Source of the DNA: Nocardia neocaledoniensis
Lineage (GTDB): Bacteria; Actinomycetota; Actinomycetes; Mycobacteriales; Mycobacteriaceae
NCBI RefSeq assembly: GCF_003182135.1
Contig: NZ_QGTL01000001.1
Coordinates: forward strand, 744,001-808,000
DNA: 64,000 bases
Direction: 5' to 3'
Shown here: one piece after another, positions 11,673 to 21,809 of the stretch
Numbering within the stretch: the first letter of the stretch is position 1
How the letters are laid out: each line of letters opens with the position of its first letter
Program-made: the position numbers and the translations under genes
Notes under the pieces: generated by a model
Databases searched by the model: none
Seen by the model: only the letters and a program-made list of their open reading frames with translations
Told to the model about the DNA's origin: nothing

Positions 11673-12584
11673 ATGTCATCCGCACTGCCCGTCCTGATCA
11701 CCGGCGCCACCGGCAAGCAGGGCGGGGCCACCGCCCGCAAACTTCTCGCCGACGGTCACCCGGTCCGCGCCCTCGTCCGCGATCCGGCCGCGCCCGCGGC
11801 TCGCGCGCTCGCCGAGGCGGGTGCGCGGCTGACGATCGGCGATTTCGACGACCCGGCGTCGCTGCGCACCGCCGCCGCGGGCACCCGGGCCGTATTCCTC
11901 ATCCCACCAGCCGAATACCGGTCCGCCGGCTGGACCGCCGGGGACGAGGCCCGGCGCGGCATCGCCATGGTCGAGGCCGCCCGCGCGGCGGGTGTCGAGC
12001 AGATCGTCTTCTCCGGTATAGCCACCATGGGCGCCGCCGACTCGTGGGGCCAGGACGGCAAGCGGCGGATCGAGGACGCGATCCACGCCTCCGGCCTGCG
12101 CCACACCCTGCTGCGACCGGTCCGGTTCATGGAGAACTACCTGCTCGAGGGCTCCCCTGTCGACGGCGTCCGCGCGAACGGCGAGCACCCGCACCTGTTC
12201 CCCGCCGACCGCCCGCTGCAGATGATTGCCCTCGCCGACATCGCCGCCTTCGCCGCCCTCGCCCTGGCCGATCCCGAAGCCTGGCACGGCCGCGCGCTGG
12301 AACTCGCGAGCGACGCCGTCACCCCCGTCGCCGCGGCGGCCGCGATCAGCGCCGCAACCGGTCGCGAGATCCGCTACCGGGAGATCAGCGAGGCCGAAGC
12401 CGAAGCCATCGGCCCCCAACTGGGCAACACCTGGCGCCTGATCCGCGAATCCGGCGGCTGGCAAGCCGACCTGCCGGCGCTCCGACAGCTGTACCCAGGC
12501 CTCACGACCCTGCCCGACTGGCTGAACTCCGTTGGCGCGACCGCAATCCTGGCCCGGCTGAACACCCCGACCCCCGCCCCTTGA
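11673..12584 (+). CDS. NmrA-like NAD(P)-binding protein (quinone-oxidoreductase/SDR type)
   Basis: 303 residues. A Rossmann N-terminus with GATGKQGGATARKL binds NAD(P), and 'RALVRDP' follows at the expected second strand. 'VFSGIATMG' and 'TLLRPVRFMENYL' are typical of the NmrA/HSCARG and QOR2-like group. The classic YxxxK pair of SDR enzymes is absent, so it may be a redox sensor or an atypical reductase. It is divergent from a TetR gene, the usual arrangement for a regulated stress enzyme. Confidence 0.85.
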   Translation: MSSALPVLITGATGKQGGATARKLLADGHPVRALVRDPAAPAARALAEAGARLTIGDFDDPASLRTAAAGTRAVFLIPPAEYRSAGWTAGDEARRGIAMVEAARAAGVEQIVFSGIATMGAADSWGQDGKRRIEDAIHASGLRHTLLRPVRFMENYLLEGSPVDGVRANGEHPHLFPADRPLQMIALADIAAFAALALADPEAWHGRALELASDAVTPVAAAAAISAATGREIRYREISEAEAEAIGPQLGNTWRLIRESGGWQADLPALRQLYPGLTTLPDWLNSVGATAILARLNTPTPAP

Positions 12585-12715
12585 CGCCGACCCGGCCCGC
12601 CGCTGTTCACCCCAGCCACCCGAGGTAGGTCGAGGACAACCGGGAGCGGGCAGCGCGACGGTGACGTCGGGATTCCGCCAGCGGTCGGGGCGGTGGATTT
12701 CTAGCGTCGGTCGAC

Positions 12716-13981
12716 ATGAAGACCGAACTCGTCGCGACGACGTGTCCCCGAACTCCGCTCGGTACCCCCGTGGTGCTCTTCCTGTCGCTGGCCGCGGCGT
12801 TGGGGACCGCGGCCATCTATCCCTTGCAACCCGCGATCGCGCAGGTGGCTGGCTCGGTGGAGGCTTCGATCGCCACCGTGGGGATCGCACTGGCCGGTGG
12901 GCCGGTCGGGTATCTGATCGGGCTCGCGCTCCTGGTTCCGCTGGTCGATCGGTTCCAGCCCGCGCGGGTGCTCGCCGGCCAGTTCGGGGTGCTCGCCGTC
13001 GCGTCGGTGGTGTGCGCGTGGGTCGCCGACGCGTGGCAGCTCGGGCTGCTGATGGGGATCATCGGCGCGTGTTCGGCGGTGGGCGCGGGGCTCAGCTCCG
13101 TGGCGGCCCGGCTCGCCCCGCCGGAGCGGCGCGCGACGATTCTCGGGATCGTGACCGCGGGGATCTCGGCGGGAATTCTGGCGGGACGGATCGTCGGTGG
13201 GTGGCTCGCCGACGAGATCGGCTGGCGGGGAACTCAATTGGCCTTCGCCGCCGCTTGTGCCGCTGTCGCGCTCGGGTGCCTGGCCGTGGTGCCGACCGCG
13301 CGGCGCGCGACCGAGCGCGGCTACCTCGCGACGCTGCGCTCCCTACCCGGGCTGCTGGTGCGTGACGCCACGCTGCGGCGCGCATCGGTTCGCGGCGCGT
13401 TGTGGTTCTTCGCGTTCTGCGCGGTGTGGAGCGGACTCGCGGTCGCGCTCGCCGAGCCGCCCTTCTCCTACTCCGCGGAACGGATCGGCCTGTACGCCCT
13501 GGCCGGGCTGTCGGGCATCGCGGCGACGCGGATCGCCGGCACGTGGACCGACCGGGTGGGTCCGCGCCGCGTGATCCTGCTCGGCCTCGCGGTGGCGGGA
13601 GCCGCGGCGCTCGGCCTGGGCGTCGGCCTCACCGACACCGTGGTGACGCTCGTCTGCCTCGCCCTGTTCGATGCCGGCCTGTTCGCCGCCCAGGTCGCGA
13701 ACCAGAGCACGGTGCTGGCCATCGACCCGGCCTCGCCCGCCCGCTACAACAGCGCGTACATGGTGACGTACTTCGTGGGCGGCAGCCTCGGCACGGCCTT
13801 CGGCGCGGCCGCGGTGACGTGGTTCGGCTGGACCGCGACGGCCGCGATCGCGGCACTCGCCACCGCGATCGCGGCCGCCGTCGTCGCGATCGACCGGCGC
13901 CCGACAGGCGACGGACGCCGGATGGCCGGCGACCCCGAAGCACCGAGTACCGAGGGACGCGACGAGAATTCCCCGCGTTGA
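12716..13981 (+). CDS. MFS transporter
   Basis: 421 residues with about 12 hydrophobic segments and the MFS loop 2-3 and 8-9 patterns ('PLVDRFQPARVLAG', 'GTWTDRVGPRRVILLG'). Features such as 'GAGLSSVAARLAPPERRATILGIVTAG' resemble drug or sugar efflux MFS proteins of the YnfM/AraJ type. The substrate is unknown. It follows the NmrA-like gene by 131 bp on the same strand and could belong to the same TetR-controlled unit. Its stop abuts the stop of the convergent phosphatase gene with no bases between. Confidence 0.9.
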   Translation: MKTELVATTCPRTPLGTPVVLFLSLAAALGTAAIYPLQPAIAQVAGSVEASIATVGIALAGGPVGYLIGLALLVPLVDRFQPARVLAGQFGVLAVASVVCAWVADAWQLGLLMGIIGACSAVGAGLSSVAARLAPPERRATILGIVTAGISAGILAGRIVGGWLADEIGWRGTQLAFAAACAAVALGCLAVVPTARRATERGYLATLRSLPGLLVRDATLRRASVRGALWFFAFCAVWSGLAVALAEPPFSYSAERIGLYALAGLSGIAATRIAGTWTDRVGPRRVILLGLAVAGAAALGLGVGLTDTVVTLVCLALFDAGLFAAQVANQSTVLAIDPASPARYNSAYMVTYFVGGSLGTAFGAAAVTWFGWTATAAIAALATAIAAAVVAIDRRPTGDGRRMAGDPEAPSTEGRDENSPR

Positions 13982-14626
13982 TCAGTTCAGCGCACCGTCG
14001 TAGTCCGGGAACTTGAAGGTGCGTTCGGCGTGACCGCCGGACAGATCCGAGGGACTGTTGCCGATATTGGCGACGATCGTGTAGCCCTGGCTCTCGATGT
14101 CGGCCCGGCTGGCCGTCTTGTACTCGGCCAGCCCGGCATTGCCCGCCGACAGCGTGGTCGGCGCGCTGCCGTACAGCCCGTCGACCGGGTAGCCCACCGA
14201 GGTCAGGTTGGCTTCGGAGTAGGCGTTGACCAGGGCGGGACGACCGGTGACGAAGATGATCGCCGCGCCCTGCTGCTTCGCCCAGGTCGCCAGGCCGAGC
14301 ACCGGCTGGATGGCCGGAATGATCAGGCCCGTGTTGTAGGTGGTCTCCAGGCTGGTGTTGTCGATGTCCAATACGATCGCGGGCTTCACCGCGCCGGGCA
14401 GACGAGTGGTCAAATAGGACTTGGCCTCCGCGACGACAGGCGTGATCTCGCTGATCCACTGCGAGTAGGGCGGCAACTCCGACTTGTCGCCCGACAGCGA
14501 GGACGACCCGTTGGACGACCCACCGCCCGACAACGACGAGGACCCGGTGTCGGCGGCGGCGCCGGGCAGGGGCGCGAGGAGCGCCGAGGCCAGCCCGGCG
14601 ACGACGAATGCTGTAACACGTTTCAT
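13982..14626 (-). CDS. Secreted HAD-family (class B-like) acid phosphatase
   Basis: 214 residues. A signal peptide (about 1-25, cleavage near GAAA-DT) and a Ser/Gly-rich linker precede a HAD domain with motif I LDIDNTSLE (D87, D89), motif II 'IIFVTGRP', Lys in 'AEYKTASR' and motif IV 'GNSPSDL'. It is expected to hydrolyse phosphomonoesters outside the membrane. The linker carries a short duplicated Ser/Gly unit (SSSLSG). The closest known group is plant-type/class B acid phosphatases found in actinobacteria. Confidence 0.9.
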   Translation of the reverse strand: MKRVTAFVVAGLASALLAPLPGAAADTGSSSLSGGGSSNGSSSLSGDKSELPPYSQWISEITPVVAEAKSYLTTRLPGAVKPAIVLDIDNTSLETTYNTGLIIPAIQPVLGLATWAKQQGAAIIFVTGRPALVNAYSEANLTSVGYPVDGLYGSAPTTLSAGNAGLAEYKTASRADIESQGYTIVANIGNSPSDLSGGHAERTFKFPDYDGALN

Positions 14627-14694
14627 CTGCGGGACGCTAACAGCGCCGCCGAAGGGTCAGATGTGTTGCAATTTCACAATCTCGGTCAGTGGGA

Positions 14695-17600
14695 CTAGGC
14701 GGGCGCGCCGACCGGATCGGCGTCCGCGACGTCGGCCCGGTTGAGACGCTGCGAGATCACCTGGGTGATGCCGTCGCCGCGCATGCTCACGCCGTAGAGC
14801 GCGTCGGCGATCTCCATGGTCGGCTTCTGGTGGGTGATGACGATCAGCTGGCTCTTCTCCCGCAGCTGCTCGAACAGGCCGATGAGCCTGCGCAGATTGG
14901 TGTCGTCCAGCGCCGCCTCGACCTCGTCCATCACATAGAACGGGGAGGGCCGCGCACGGAAGATGCTGACCAGCAACGCGACCGCGGTCAGCGACTTCTC
15001 GCCACCGGAGAGCAGCGACAGCCGCTTGACCTTCTTGCCCGGCGGCCTGGCCTCCACCTCGATGCCGGTGGTGAGCATGTCGGAGGGGTCGGTGAGCACC
15101 AGCCTGCCCTCGCCGCCGGGGAACAGCTTCGCGAACACCCCGACGAACTCGCGTTCCACATCGGCGTAGGCCTCGGTGAACACCTGCAGGATGCGGGCGT
15201 CGACCTCGGCCACCACGTCGAGGAGGTCCTTGCGCGCGTTCTTGACGTCCTCGAGCTGGGTGGCGAGGAAGTTGTAGCGTTCCTCGAGCGCCGCGAACTC
15301 CTCGAGCGCCAGTGGATTCACCTTGCCCAGCGTGCTGAGGTCCTTCTCGGCACGCTTGGCGCGACGTTCCTGGGAGGCGCGGTCGTAGGGCATCGGCTGC
15401 GGCGCGCTGACCTGCTCGCCGCGTTCCTTGGCGGCCTCGTACTCCTGCATCTCCAGCGCCGAGGGCGGCAGCGGGACATCGGGGCCGTACTCGGCGACCA
15501 GATCGCCCAGCGCGATGCCGAACTGTTCGGAGATGGTGGTCTCGAGCTGCTCGATGCGCAGCGCCGCTTGGGCTTTGGCCACTTCGTCGCGGTGCACGGC
15601 GTCGGTGAGCTGGGCCAGCTGGGTGGTCAGCGCCCGCGCGCGTTCCTTGACCTGTTCCAGCGCGGCGGCGCATTCCCCACGCCTGCGCACCAGCTCGTCG
15701 CGCCGGGCCGCGGCGGCCGCCACGACCTGTTCGAGCTCCCGCGCGACCTTGGCGCCGGATTCGGCGACCGCGGCGGCGACGGCGGCGGCCTGGCGGCGCG
15801 CGGCCTGCGCGCGTTCGGCGCGGGCCCTGGCGTCGCGTTCGGCGCGGGCGGCCCGGCGCAGCGAATCCGCTTTGCCGCGCACCGATTCCGCGCGTTCCTC
15901 GGCGGTGCGCACGGCGAGCCTGGCCTCGACCTCCATGGTGCGGGCCTCGGCGAGCGCGGCGGCGGCCTCCTCGCGCGCGCGGCCCGCGGTCTCGGTGCCC
16001 GCCGACCCGTAATCCTCGTCGCCGCCGTCGTGTTCGCTCTCGGCGTGACGCAGCCGGTCCTCGAGTTCGGCGAGGGAGGCCAGCGACTTCTCCCTGGCCG
16101 CTTCGGCTTCGGCGCGCTGGGTGGCCAGCCGCTCGCCCTCGGTCTGGGCGGCCCGGGCGGTCTGGCCGACGCGGGCCAGCCGGTCGTAGATCGCGAGCAG
16201 GGCCTGGTCGGATTCGTGCAGCGCCATCAGCGCGTGGTCGGCCGACTCCTTGCGGTCGGTCTGCTCGGCCAGCGCGCCGGCCAGCGCCGCCTCCAGCTCC
16301 TCGGCGCGGCGCTGCGCGGCCGCCAATTCGGCAGTGGCGGCATCGATCTCGGCCTGCACCTCGAGCTGGCTCGGCATCCGCTCGGAGCCGCCGACGAGCC
16401 ATCCCGAGCCGGCCAGATCGCCGTCGCGGGTGACCACCCGCAGCTCCGGGCGCAGGGCGACCAGTTCGGTGGCGGTGGCCAGATCGTCGACGACCGCCAC
16501 GCCCGCGGTGAGCGCGGCCAGCGCGGGCCGCACCGCCTCGGCCCCGTCGACCAGTTCGGCCAGCCAGCGCGCGCCGGCGGGCAGGCTGTCGCGCTCACCG
16601 GGCACCAAGCCGTCGGTGGCGAAGACGAACGCCACGCGCCCACCGTCACCCGAACGCAGTTCCCGCACGGCCGCGTCGGCGGCGGTGGCGGTTTCGGCGG
16701 TGATCGCGTCGGCCAGCGGGCCGAGCAGCGCGGCCACCGCGGCCTCGTAGCCGCTCTCGGCCCGCAGCCGGGCCGAGAGCCGGTCGCCGAGCCCGCTCAC
16801 GCCGTGTTCGAGCAGCCAGGCCGCGCCGTCCTTGCGGGCCAGGTTCATCCCGAGCGCCTCGATGCGGGCACCGAGCCGGGCGACCAGCTTGCTCGCCTCC
16901 CGGTCCTGTTCGCGCAGCTCGCGCACGCGCTCGTCGGCCAGGTCGAGGGCGGCGACGGCGTGCTCGTGCTGGGCGTCGAGACCCTTCTCCCCCGCGTCGA
17001 GCTCGCCGAGTTCGTCCTGCACGAAGTCGTATTCGACCTGCGCGGCCTCGCCGCGGTGCCTGGCGTCGGCGATCGCGACCGAGAGCCGGGCGATCTCCGC
17101 GTCCACCGACTGCGCGCGGGTGCGCAGCGTCTCCACCTGGCCGGTCAGCCGGGCCAGGCCCTCGCGCCGGTCGGCGATGGCGCGCACGGCCGCCAGGTGG
17201 GCCTGTTCGGCGGCCTTGGCGGCGTGTTCGCGGTCGGCCAGCGCCTCGCGGGCGGCCTCGAGGGTCTCGGCGGCCATCTCGACCGCGTAGCGCAGTTCGG
17301 CTTCCTCGGCCTCGATCCGGTCGGCCTCGGCCTCGAGCTGGTCGGGGTCGCGGCCGGTGCCGATGGGCGTCTCGGTGTGCAGGTGCCTGGCCCGGTCACC
17401 GGCGATGCGGATGGTGGCGTTAACCCGTTCGGCCAGCGCCGAGAGCTGGAACCAGGTCTGGGCCGCCGCCTCGGCGCTCGGGCTCAACCGCGAGAGCTGG
17501 AACTCCTGCTGGGCGAGCGCGGCATTGGCGGCGTCGAGCTCGGACTGCACGTTGATCTGCTGCTCGCGGGCGTAGGCCTCCTTGCTGAGCTGGGATTCCA

Positions 17601-18321
17601 GCTCGCCGCGCCGGGTGACCAGATCGTCGGCGGCCAGCCGGAGCCTGGCGTCGCGCAGGTCGGCCTGCACGGTCTGCGCGCGCCGCGCCACCTCGGCCTG
17701 GCGGCCGAGCGGCTTGAGCTGGCGGCGCAGCTCGGTGGTGAGGTCGGTGAGCCGGGCGAGGTTGGCCTGCATCGCGTCGAGCTTGCGGACCGCCTTCTCC
17801 TTGCGCCTGCGGTGCTTGAGCACGCCCGCGGCCTCCTCGACGAACGCGCGCCGGTCCTCCGGGCGCGATTCGAGGATCGCCGAGAGCTGGCCCTGGCCGA
17901 CGATGACGTGCATCTCGCGGCCGATGCCGGAGTCCGACAGCAGTTCCTGCACGTCCATCAGGCGGCAGCTGCTGCCGTTGATCTCGTACTCGCCCGCGCC
18001 GTCGCGGAACATCCGGCGGGTGATCGAGACCTCGGCGTAGTCGATGGGCAACGCGCCGTCGGAATTGTCGATCGTGAGCGTCACCTCGGCGCGCCCGAGC
18101 GGCGCGCGGCCGCTGGTGCCGGCGAAGATGACGTCCTGCATCTTGCCGCCCCGCAACGCCTTGGCGCCCTGTTCGCCCATCACCCAGGTGAGCGCGTCGA
18201 CGACATTGGACTTGCCGGAGCCGTTGGGCCCGACGACGCAGGTGATCCCGGGTTCGAAGCGCAGCGTCGTCGCGGACGCGAAGGACTTGAAGCCCTTCAA
18301 CGTCAAGCTCTTCAGATGCAA
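14695..18321 (-). CDS. smc: Chromosome segregation protein SMC
   Basis: 1208 residues in the full SMC layout. Walker [10 protein letters not shown] is at 31-39. A long coiled coil, a central hinge (around 510-650) and a second coiled coil follow. The C-terminal signature is [10 protein letters not shown] with Walker B '[13 protein letters not shown]'. It condenses and resolves chromosomes with ScpA/ScpB. The start is TTG with GGGGGAG a few bases upstream, giving an N-terminus that matches mycobacterial SMC ([12 protein letters not shown]). The + strand opposite carries a very long open frame, which is a compositional artefact. Confidence 0.98.
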   Translation of the reverse strand: MHLKSLTLKGFKSFASATTLRFEPGITCVVGPNGSGKSNVVDALTWVMGEQGAKALRGGKMQDVIFAGTSGRAPLGRAEVTLTIDNSDGALPIDYAEVSITRRMFRDGAGEYEINGSSCRLMDVQELLSDSGIGREMHVIVGQGQLSAILESRPEDRRAFVEEAAGVLKHRRRKEKAVRKLDAMQANLARLTDLTTELRRQLKPLGRQAEVARRAQTVQADLRDARLRLAADDLVTRRGELESQLSKEAYAREQQINVQSELDAANAALAQQEFQLSRLSPSAEAAAQTWFQLSALAERVNATIRIAGDRARHLHTETPIGTGRDPDQLEAEADRIEAEEAELRYAVEMAAETLEAAREALADREHAAKAAEQAHLAAVRAIADRREGLARLTGQVETLRTRAQSVDAEIARLSVAIADARHRGEAAQVEYDFVQDELGELDAGEKGLDAQHEHAVAALDLADERVRELREQDREASKLVARLGARIEALGMNLARKDGAAWLLEHGVSGLGDRLSARLRAESGYEAAVAALLGPLADAITAETATAADAAVRELRSGDGGRVAFVFATDGLVPGERDSLPAGARWLAELVDGAEAVRPALAALTAGVAVVDDLATATELVALRPELRVVTRDGDLAGSGWLVGGSERMPSQLEVQAEIDAATAELAAAQRRAEELEAALAGALAEQTDRKESADHALMALHESDQALLAIYDRLARVGQTARAAQTEGERLATQRAEAEAAREKSLASLAELEDRLRHAESEHDGGDEDYGSAGTETAGRAREEAAAALAEARTMEVEARLAVRTAEERAESVRGKADSLRRAARAERDARARAERAQAARRQAAAVAAAVAESGAKVARELEQVVAAAAARRDELVRRRGECAAALEQVKERARALTTQLAQLTDAVHRDEVAKAQAALRIEQLETTISEQFGIALGDLVAEYGPDVPLPPSALEMQEYEAAKERGEQVSAPQPMPYDRASQERRAKRAEKDLSTLGKVNPLALEEFAALEERYNFLATQLEDVKNARKDLLDVVAEVDARILQVFTEAYADVEREFVGVFAKLFPGGEGRLVLTDPSDMLTTGIEVEARPPGKKVKRLSLLSGGEKSLTAVALLVSIFRARPSPFYVMDEVEAALDDTNLRRLIGLFEQLREKSQLIVITHQKPTMEIADALYGVSMRGDGITQVISQRLNRADVADADPVGAPA

Positions 18322-18422
18322 GAGCTCCCCCGCCTCTCCGCGATTCGGGCCAGACTCAGGTGCGGGGAGGCTTGTGCACGCGGCTGGCGGTCGTGTATCG
18401 GGTCGAGGTAGCCCGTCCCGAC

Positions 18423-18439
18423 GAGTTACCCATGTACTC
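18423..18439 (+). repeat. Dispersed 17-bp element, copy A (GAGTTACCCATGTACTC)
   Basis: Identical to copy C at 28242-28258. It lies about 100 bp upstream of the smc start, in the smc/DUF1707 gap. The outer four bases on each side (GAGT...ACTC) form a dyad; the interior does not. Confidence 0.5.
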
Positions 18440-18527
18440 GCGTCAGACTATCGGACGGCGCCGATGGCCTCGGTAGGTGCGGGGGTGACGCGTCGCGCCA
18501 CCGGCACGTGCCCGATGGCGAACCGGC

Positions 18528-19025
18528 TCAGTGCGGGCGGTGTGGGTTGTGTGGATCCATGTGCTGGGCGTGCTTCATCTGCTTCTGCAGCTGACGCAGG
18601 TGCGTCTGGGTGCCCGGCGTGGCCTCCCAGCCGGTGATGACGCGGAACAGCAGCACCGCGCCCCACGGTCCGATCACCCACATCGGCCAGAAGTAGGTGA
18701 GCTCCCCCGCCGTGAGCGAGATCAGGCCCCAGATGACCAGCACGATCACGCTCACGCCGAGCCAGCTGCCCGCCTCGATGCGCTGCCAGACGGGGACGCG
18801 CGGGGGCTTGGCGGGTACCGAGGTGGCGCCCTGCTGCTTGGTCAGCTCGGGGAGGTCGGACAGGACGACGGCGAGTTCGTCGCGCGTGGCGGTCGCGTAG
18901 ACCTTGGCGACGCGCTGGTCGTACTCGGCCAGGTCGAGCCTGCCGTCGGCGAGGTGGGTGCCCAGCTGGGCGACGATCGCGTTGCGTTCGGCATCGGACG
19001 CGCGGGTACCGGGGGTGATGTCCAT
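18528..19025 (-). CDS. DUF1707 domain plus two-helix membrane protein
   Basis: 165 residues. The N-terminal DUF1707 motif reads 'RASDAERNAIVAQLGTHLADGRLDLAEYDQRV' and ends in 'ELAVVLSDLP'. Two membrane helices follow (about 82-135) and then a His-rich cytoplasmic tail (HAQHMDPHNPHRPH). DUF1707 modules occur on many actinobacterial envelope proteins and have no assigned activity. ATG at 19025 has GAGAGGA upstream and starts at the domain; a longer upstream start has no ribosome site. Confidence 0.88.
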   Translation of the reverse strand: MDITPGTRASDAERNAIVAQLGTHLADGRLDLAEYDQRVAKVYATATRDELAVVLSDLPELTKQQGATSVPAKPPRVPVWQRIEAGSWLGVSVIVLVIWGLISLTAGELTYFWPMWVIGPWGAVLLFRVITGWEATPGTQTHLRQLQKQMKHAQHMDPHNPHRPH

Positions 19026-19111
19026 GCCGAGATCCTCTCGTTCACCGACCTGCGTGGACTGCTGAAACCAGCGTCCACCCTCCACTGTGTGATGTCAACC
19101 CCGGTAACGGG

Positions 19112-19567
19112 TCACAGAATGGCGAAGGCCACCACGAGGCCGAGCGCGAAGTGCGCGGCGGCGACCACCAGCACCTCCGGCGTGTAGGTGTCGGCGTGCA
19201 GGGTGCGGCCGATGTCGATGCCGGTGACCTTCTCGATGACCCGCACCGAGACCACCTGCGCGACGATGCCGACCAGGCCGTACACGACCGCCGCGATCAG
19301 CCCCTCCGACAGCTTGTTCACCCCGCCGGTGGCCAGCACGGCGAACACGACGATGAACGCCATGCTCACCATGCCCGCCGCCGAGACGATCAGCGCGTTG
19401 GGCTTGCCCGCGACGACCAGGTCGCGCAGCTTGCCCGGGGTGGTCAGGTCGATGGCGAAGAAGCCGATCAGCATCAGCGCCAGGCCGATCAGGCAGTACA
19501 GGATGATGGCGCCGACGCCTTCACCGAGCGCGCTCCAATAACCCGATTCCAGGGCGAGGGCGGTCAT
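19112..19567 (-). CDS. DUF350 membrane protein
   Basis: 151 residues and four predicted membrane helices, in the DUF350 (YjfL-like) pattern of 'IILYCLIGLALMLIGFFAIDL', then 'GKPNALIVSAAGMVSMAFIV' and 'GLVGIVAQVVSVRVIE'. The family has no known activity but often sits beside a glutathionylspermidine-synthase-like ATP-grasp gene, as here (37 bp downstream of it). It is probably the last gene of this three-gene operon. Confidence 0.9.
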   Translation of the reverse strand: MTALALESGYWSALGEGVGAIILYCLIGLALMLIGFFAIDLTTPGKLRDLVVAGKPNALIVSAAGMVSMAFIVVFAVLATGGVNKLSEGLIAAVVYGLVGIVAQVVSVRVIEKVTGIDIGRTLHADTYTPEVLVVAAAHFALGLVVAFAIL

Positions 19568-19604
19568 GGTGGTCCTTTCGAACAGTGTGTGCGGGGGTCA
19601 GGTG

Positions 19605-20768
19605 TCAGTCGACGATGCGATGGGGAACGAAGGCGGCGCCGTCGTCGGTGATGAGCCCGGCGGTCTCGCGGATGCCGAGACCGGCGGCGGTGTCACCCAC
19701 GACCCACGCGCCGAGCACGGGCCGCATGCCGTCGAATTCCGGGAGCGGGTCCAGCAATTGGTAGACGTAGCCCTCGGCGCCGTACACGCCGCCGGTCGCG
19801 GTCTCCATGCCCGGACCGACGATCGTCATGTTGGCGCCCTCGCGGCCGAGCTTGGGCTTGCGGATGTATTCGGTGAGCTCGTTGGGGGTGTCCAGGTAGG
19901 CGGGCAGCAGGTTCGGATGTCCCGGGTACATCTCCCACAGGATCGCCAGGATCGCCTTGTTGCTGAGCAGCGTGGTCCACAGCGGCTCGATCCAGGTGGT
20001 CTCGGGGATGCTCGCGACGACGCGCTTGCCGAAGTCGTCGTCGAGGATCCACTCCCACGGATACAGCTTGAACACCGCTTCCATCGGCGCCTCGGCCAGA
20101 TCGACGAACCGGTTCAGCTCGATGTCGAAACCGACCTCCTCGATCGGCAGCGCGACCGTGTCGAAGCCCGCCTCGGCGGCGGTCTCCTGCATGTAGGCGG
20201 TGGTCACGTTGTCCTCGCCGGTGGCGTCGGCGCCCGACCAGGTGAAGTGCAGTTCGGTGCCGGGCAGCACGTCGCGCAGCTCGGTCCAGCGCTCCACCAG
20301 CTTCTCGTGCAGCGAATTCCATTGGTCGCCACCGGGATACACCTGCTGCAGCCAGTGCCACTGGATGATCGCGGCCTCGAGCAGCGAAGTGGGCGTGTCG
20401 GCGTTGTACTCGAGCAGCTTGGCCGGGCGGCGCGCGTCGTAGCGCAGGTCGAAGCGCCCGTACACGTACGGGTCGCTGCGGCGCCAGGATTCGGTGATCG
20501 GGCCCCAGCTCCAGTCGGGCAGACCGAAGTCGGCGAACCGCTCGGTGAGCACCACCTGCTCGACCGCGTGCAGGCACATCGACTGCAGCAGTTCGACATC
20601 GGCCTCCAGCGCGAGGATCTCGTCCATCGAGAACTCGTAGTGCACCGATTCGTCCCAGTACGGGCGCGGCTGCCCGCTGGCATCGCGGCCGGGCGCGCCG
20701 TAGACGAGTCCCTGGCTCTCGATGATCTGTTGCCAGCCCGGTCGCGGCGTACTCGCCACCCGTCGCAC
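19605..20768 (-). CDS. Glutathionylspermidine synthase-like ATP-grasp ligase (YjfC type)
   Basis: 387 residues and a full-length preATP-grasp family domain: 'LLEYNADTPTSLLEAAIIQWHWL', 'WEWILDDDFG', 'SNKAILAILWEMYPGHPNLLPAYLD' and 'IRKPKLGREGANMTIV'. It aligns with the synthetase half of E. coli Gss but lacks the amidase half. It is predicted to form an amide bond using ATP; actinobacteria normally lack glutathionylspermidine, so the real substrate is unknown. The GTG start overlaps the stop of the upstream gene by one base (TAGTG), so translation is coupled. Confidence 0.9.
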   Translation of the reverse strand: MRRVASTPRPGWQQIIESQGLVYGAPGRDASGQPRPYWDESVHYEFSMDEILALEADVELLQSMCLHAVEQVVLTERFADFGLPDWSWGPITESWRRSDPYVYGRFDLRYDARRPAKLLEYNADTPTSLLEAAIIQWHWLQQVYPGGDQWNSLHEKLVERWTELRDVLPGTELHFTWSGADATGEDNVTTAYMQETAAEAGFDTVALPIEEVGFDIELNRFVDLAEAPMEAVFKLYPWEWILDDDFGKRVVASIPETTWIEPLWTTLLSNKAILAILWEMYPGHPNLLPAYLDTPNELTEYIRKPKLGREGANMTIVGPGMETATGGVYGAEGYVYQLLDPLPEFDGMRPVLGAWVVGDTAAGLGIRETAGLITDDGAAFVPHRIVD

Positions 20769-21496
20769 TAGGACCCACTCCCGCCGGTCGATTTGCTGCC
20801 GAGGCCACCGCGCTGGATCGTGGTGCCGCTCTTGGTCGTGATGGTCGCGTTGCGTGGTTTCACCGAGCTGCCACCGACGGGCGGCTTGCCGATGGTCGGC
20901 GTGCCGCCGTAGTGGTACCGGTACTGCGGCCAGCCGAGCAGGATCAGGCTGCCCGCGCCACCGTGGCTGGAGTCGCTGCGGAAGTTGGTCTTACCGTCAC
21001 CGCAGTTGTCGTCGGGGACGACGACCTCGTTGCCGTTCTGGTCGATCTGCACACACGAGGCCGTCACCTGGTCCGGGGCGGTGACCGCGCGATAGGCGAG
21101 GTAGCCGCCGCCGACCAGGGCGGCGACACCGACGACGGCCACGCCGCCGATCATCACGCGTTTCCTGGTGCGGCGCTTGGCCTCCGCGGCCTCGGCGGCC
21201 GCGCGCTGGGCCTGCTCGGCCTGTTTGCGCGCCTTGTCCCTGGCCCGCGCCTCGGCGACGGTCGGCGGCCGGGGTTCGGTGACGCCGGGCTCCTGCCGCG
21301 ACACGCGCCCGGGCCGCGCGCCCTCGGGCGGCTGCGGTGCGGCGGGCGGCTGCTGCGGCATCGGCGGCCAGCCGGCGCCGGGATCGGGCGGTGTCCAGCC
21401 CGCGCCGGGATCCGGCGGCTGGTGCGGTGATCGTCCGGTGCCACCGCTGGGCGGCTGTTCCGGTTGATCGGGCGGACCAGGGTTCTGTGTGCTCAC
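20768..21496 (-). CDS. Proline-rich single-pass membrane protein, DUF1190-like C-terminus
   Basis: 242 residues. The cytoplasmic N-terminus is Pro/Gly-rich with a duplicated PPDPGAGW unit. An Ala/Arg-rich coiled coil (about 75-110) and one membrane helix (about 113-133) follow. The external domain has two Cys (C147, C164) and a Gly/Ser-rich end 'TTKSGTTIQRGGLGS'. The tail resembles YgiB/YjfM (DUF1190) proteins, which accompany DUF350 and glutathionylspermidine-synthase-like genes in E. coli; that assignment is tentative. First gene of the three-gene module; GTG start. Confidence 0.65.
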   Translation of the reverse strand: MSTQNPGPPDQPEQPPSGGTGRSPHQPPDPGAGWTPPDPGAGWPPMPQQPPAAPQPPEGARPGRVSRQEPGVTEPRPPTVAEARARDKARKQAEQAQRAAAEAAEAKRRTRKRVMIGGVAVVGVAALVGGGYLAYRAVTAPDQVTASCVQIDQNGNEVVVPDDNCGDGKTNFRSDSSHGGAGSLILLGWPQYRYHYGGTPTIGKPPVGGSSVKPRNATITTKSGTTIQRGGLGSKSTGGSGS

Positions 21497-21527
21497 CGCT
21501 GCCGCCCCCTAGCCCCCGAAGTCACCA

Positions 21528-21809
21528 CTAGCGCTCCTCGAATCCCGTCGTATCGCCCCGCGCGGGCTCCCAGCTTTCCACAACCAGGTCGACCCGACCA
21601 GGCGCATGGCCGGACCGTAGCAGTTCGAGAAGTTTCTCGCCCACCGTTCGTGGTCCCTCCGCGACGACGTGCACGCGACCGTCGCTGTGATTGCGCGCGT
21701 AGCCGGTGAGCCCGAGTTCGAGTGCGCGCGAGCGGGTCCACCACCGGAACCCCACGCCCTGCACCATCCCGTGCACCCAGGCACTCAACCGGACCGGGCC
21801 CTCGCTCAT
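21528..21809 (-). CDS. acyP: Acylphosphatase
   Basis: 93 residues. It shows the acylphosphatase core '[19 protein letters not shown]' with the catalytic Arg (GFRxW) and Asn in '[17 protein letters not shown]'. It hydrolyses acyl phosphates such as acetyl or carbamoyl phosphate. ATG at 21809 overlaps the stop of the OsmC gene (ATGA), so the two are translationally coupled. An acylphosphatase next to smc is also found in mycobacteria. Confidence 0.95.
   Translation of the reverse strand: MSEGPVRLSAWVHGMVQGVGFRWWTRSRALELGLTGYARNHSDGRVHVVAEGPRTVGEKLLELLRSGHAPGRVDLVVESWEPARGDTTGFEER

Noticed and set aside
14689..18411. A 1240-codon open frame on the + strand opposite smc
   Set aside because: Antisense frames this long arise from strong third-position GC bias. 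The minus strand has intact SMC motifs; the + frame has none.
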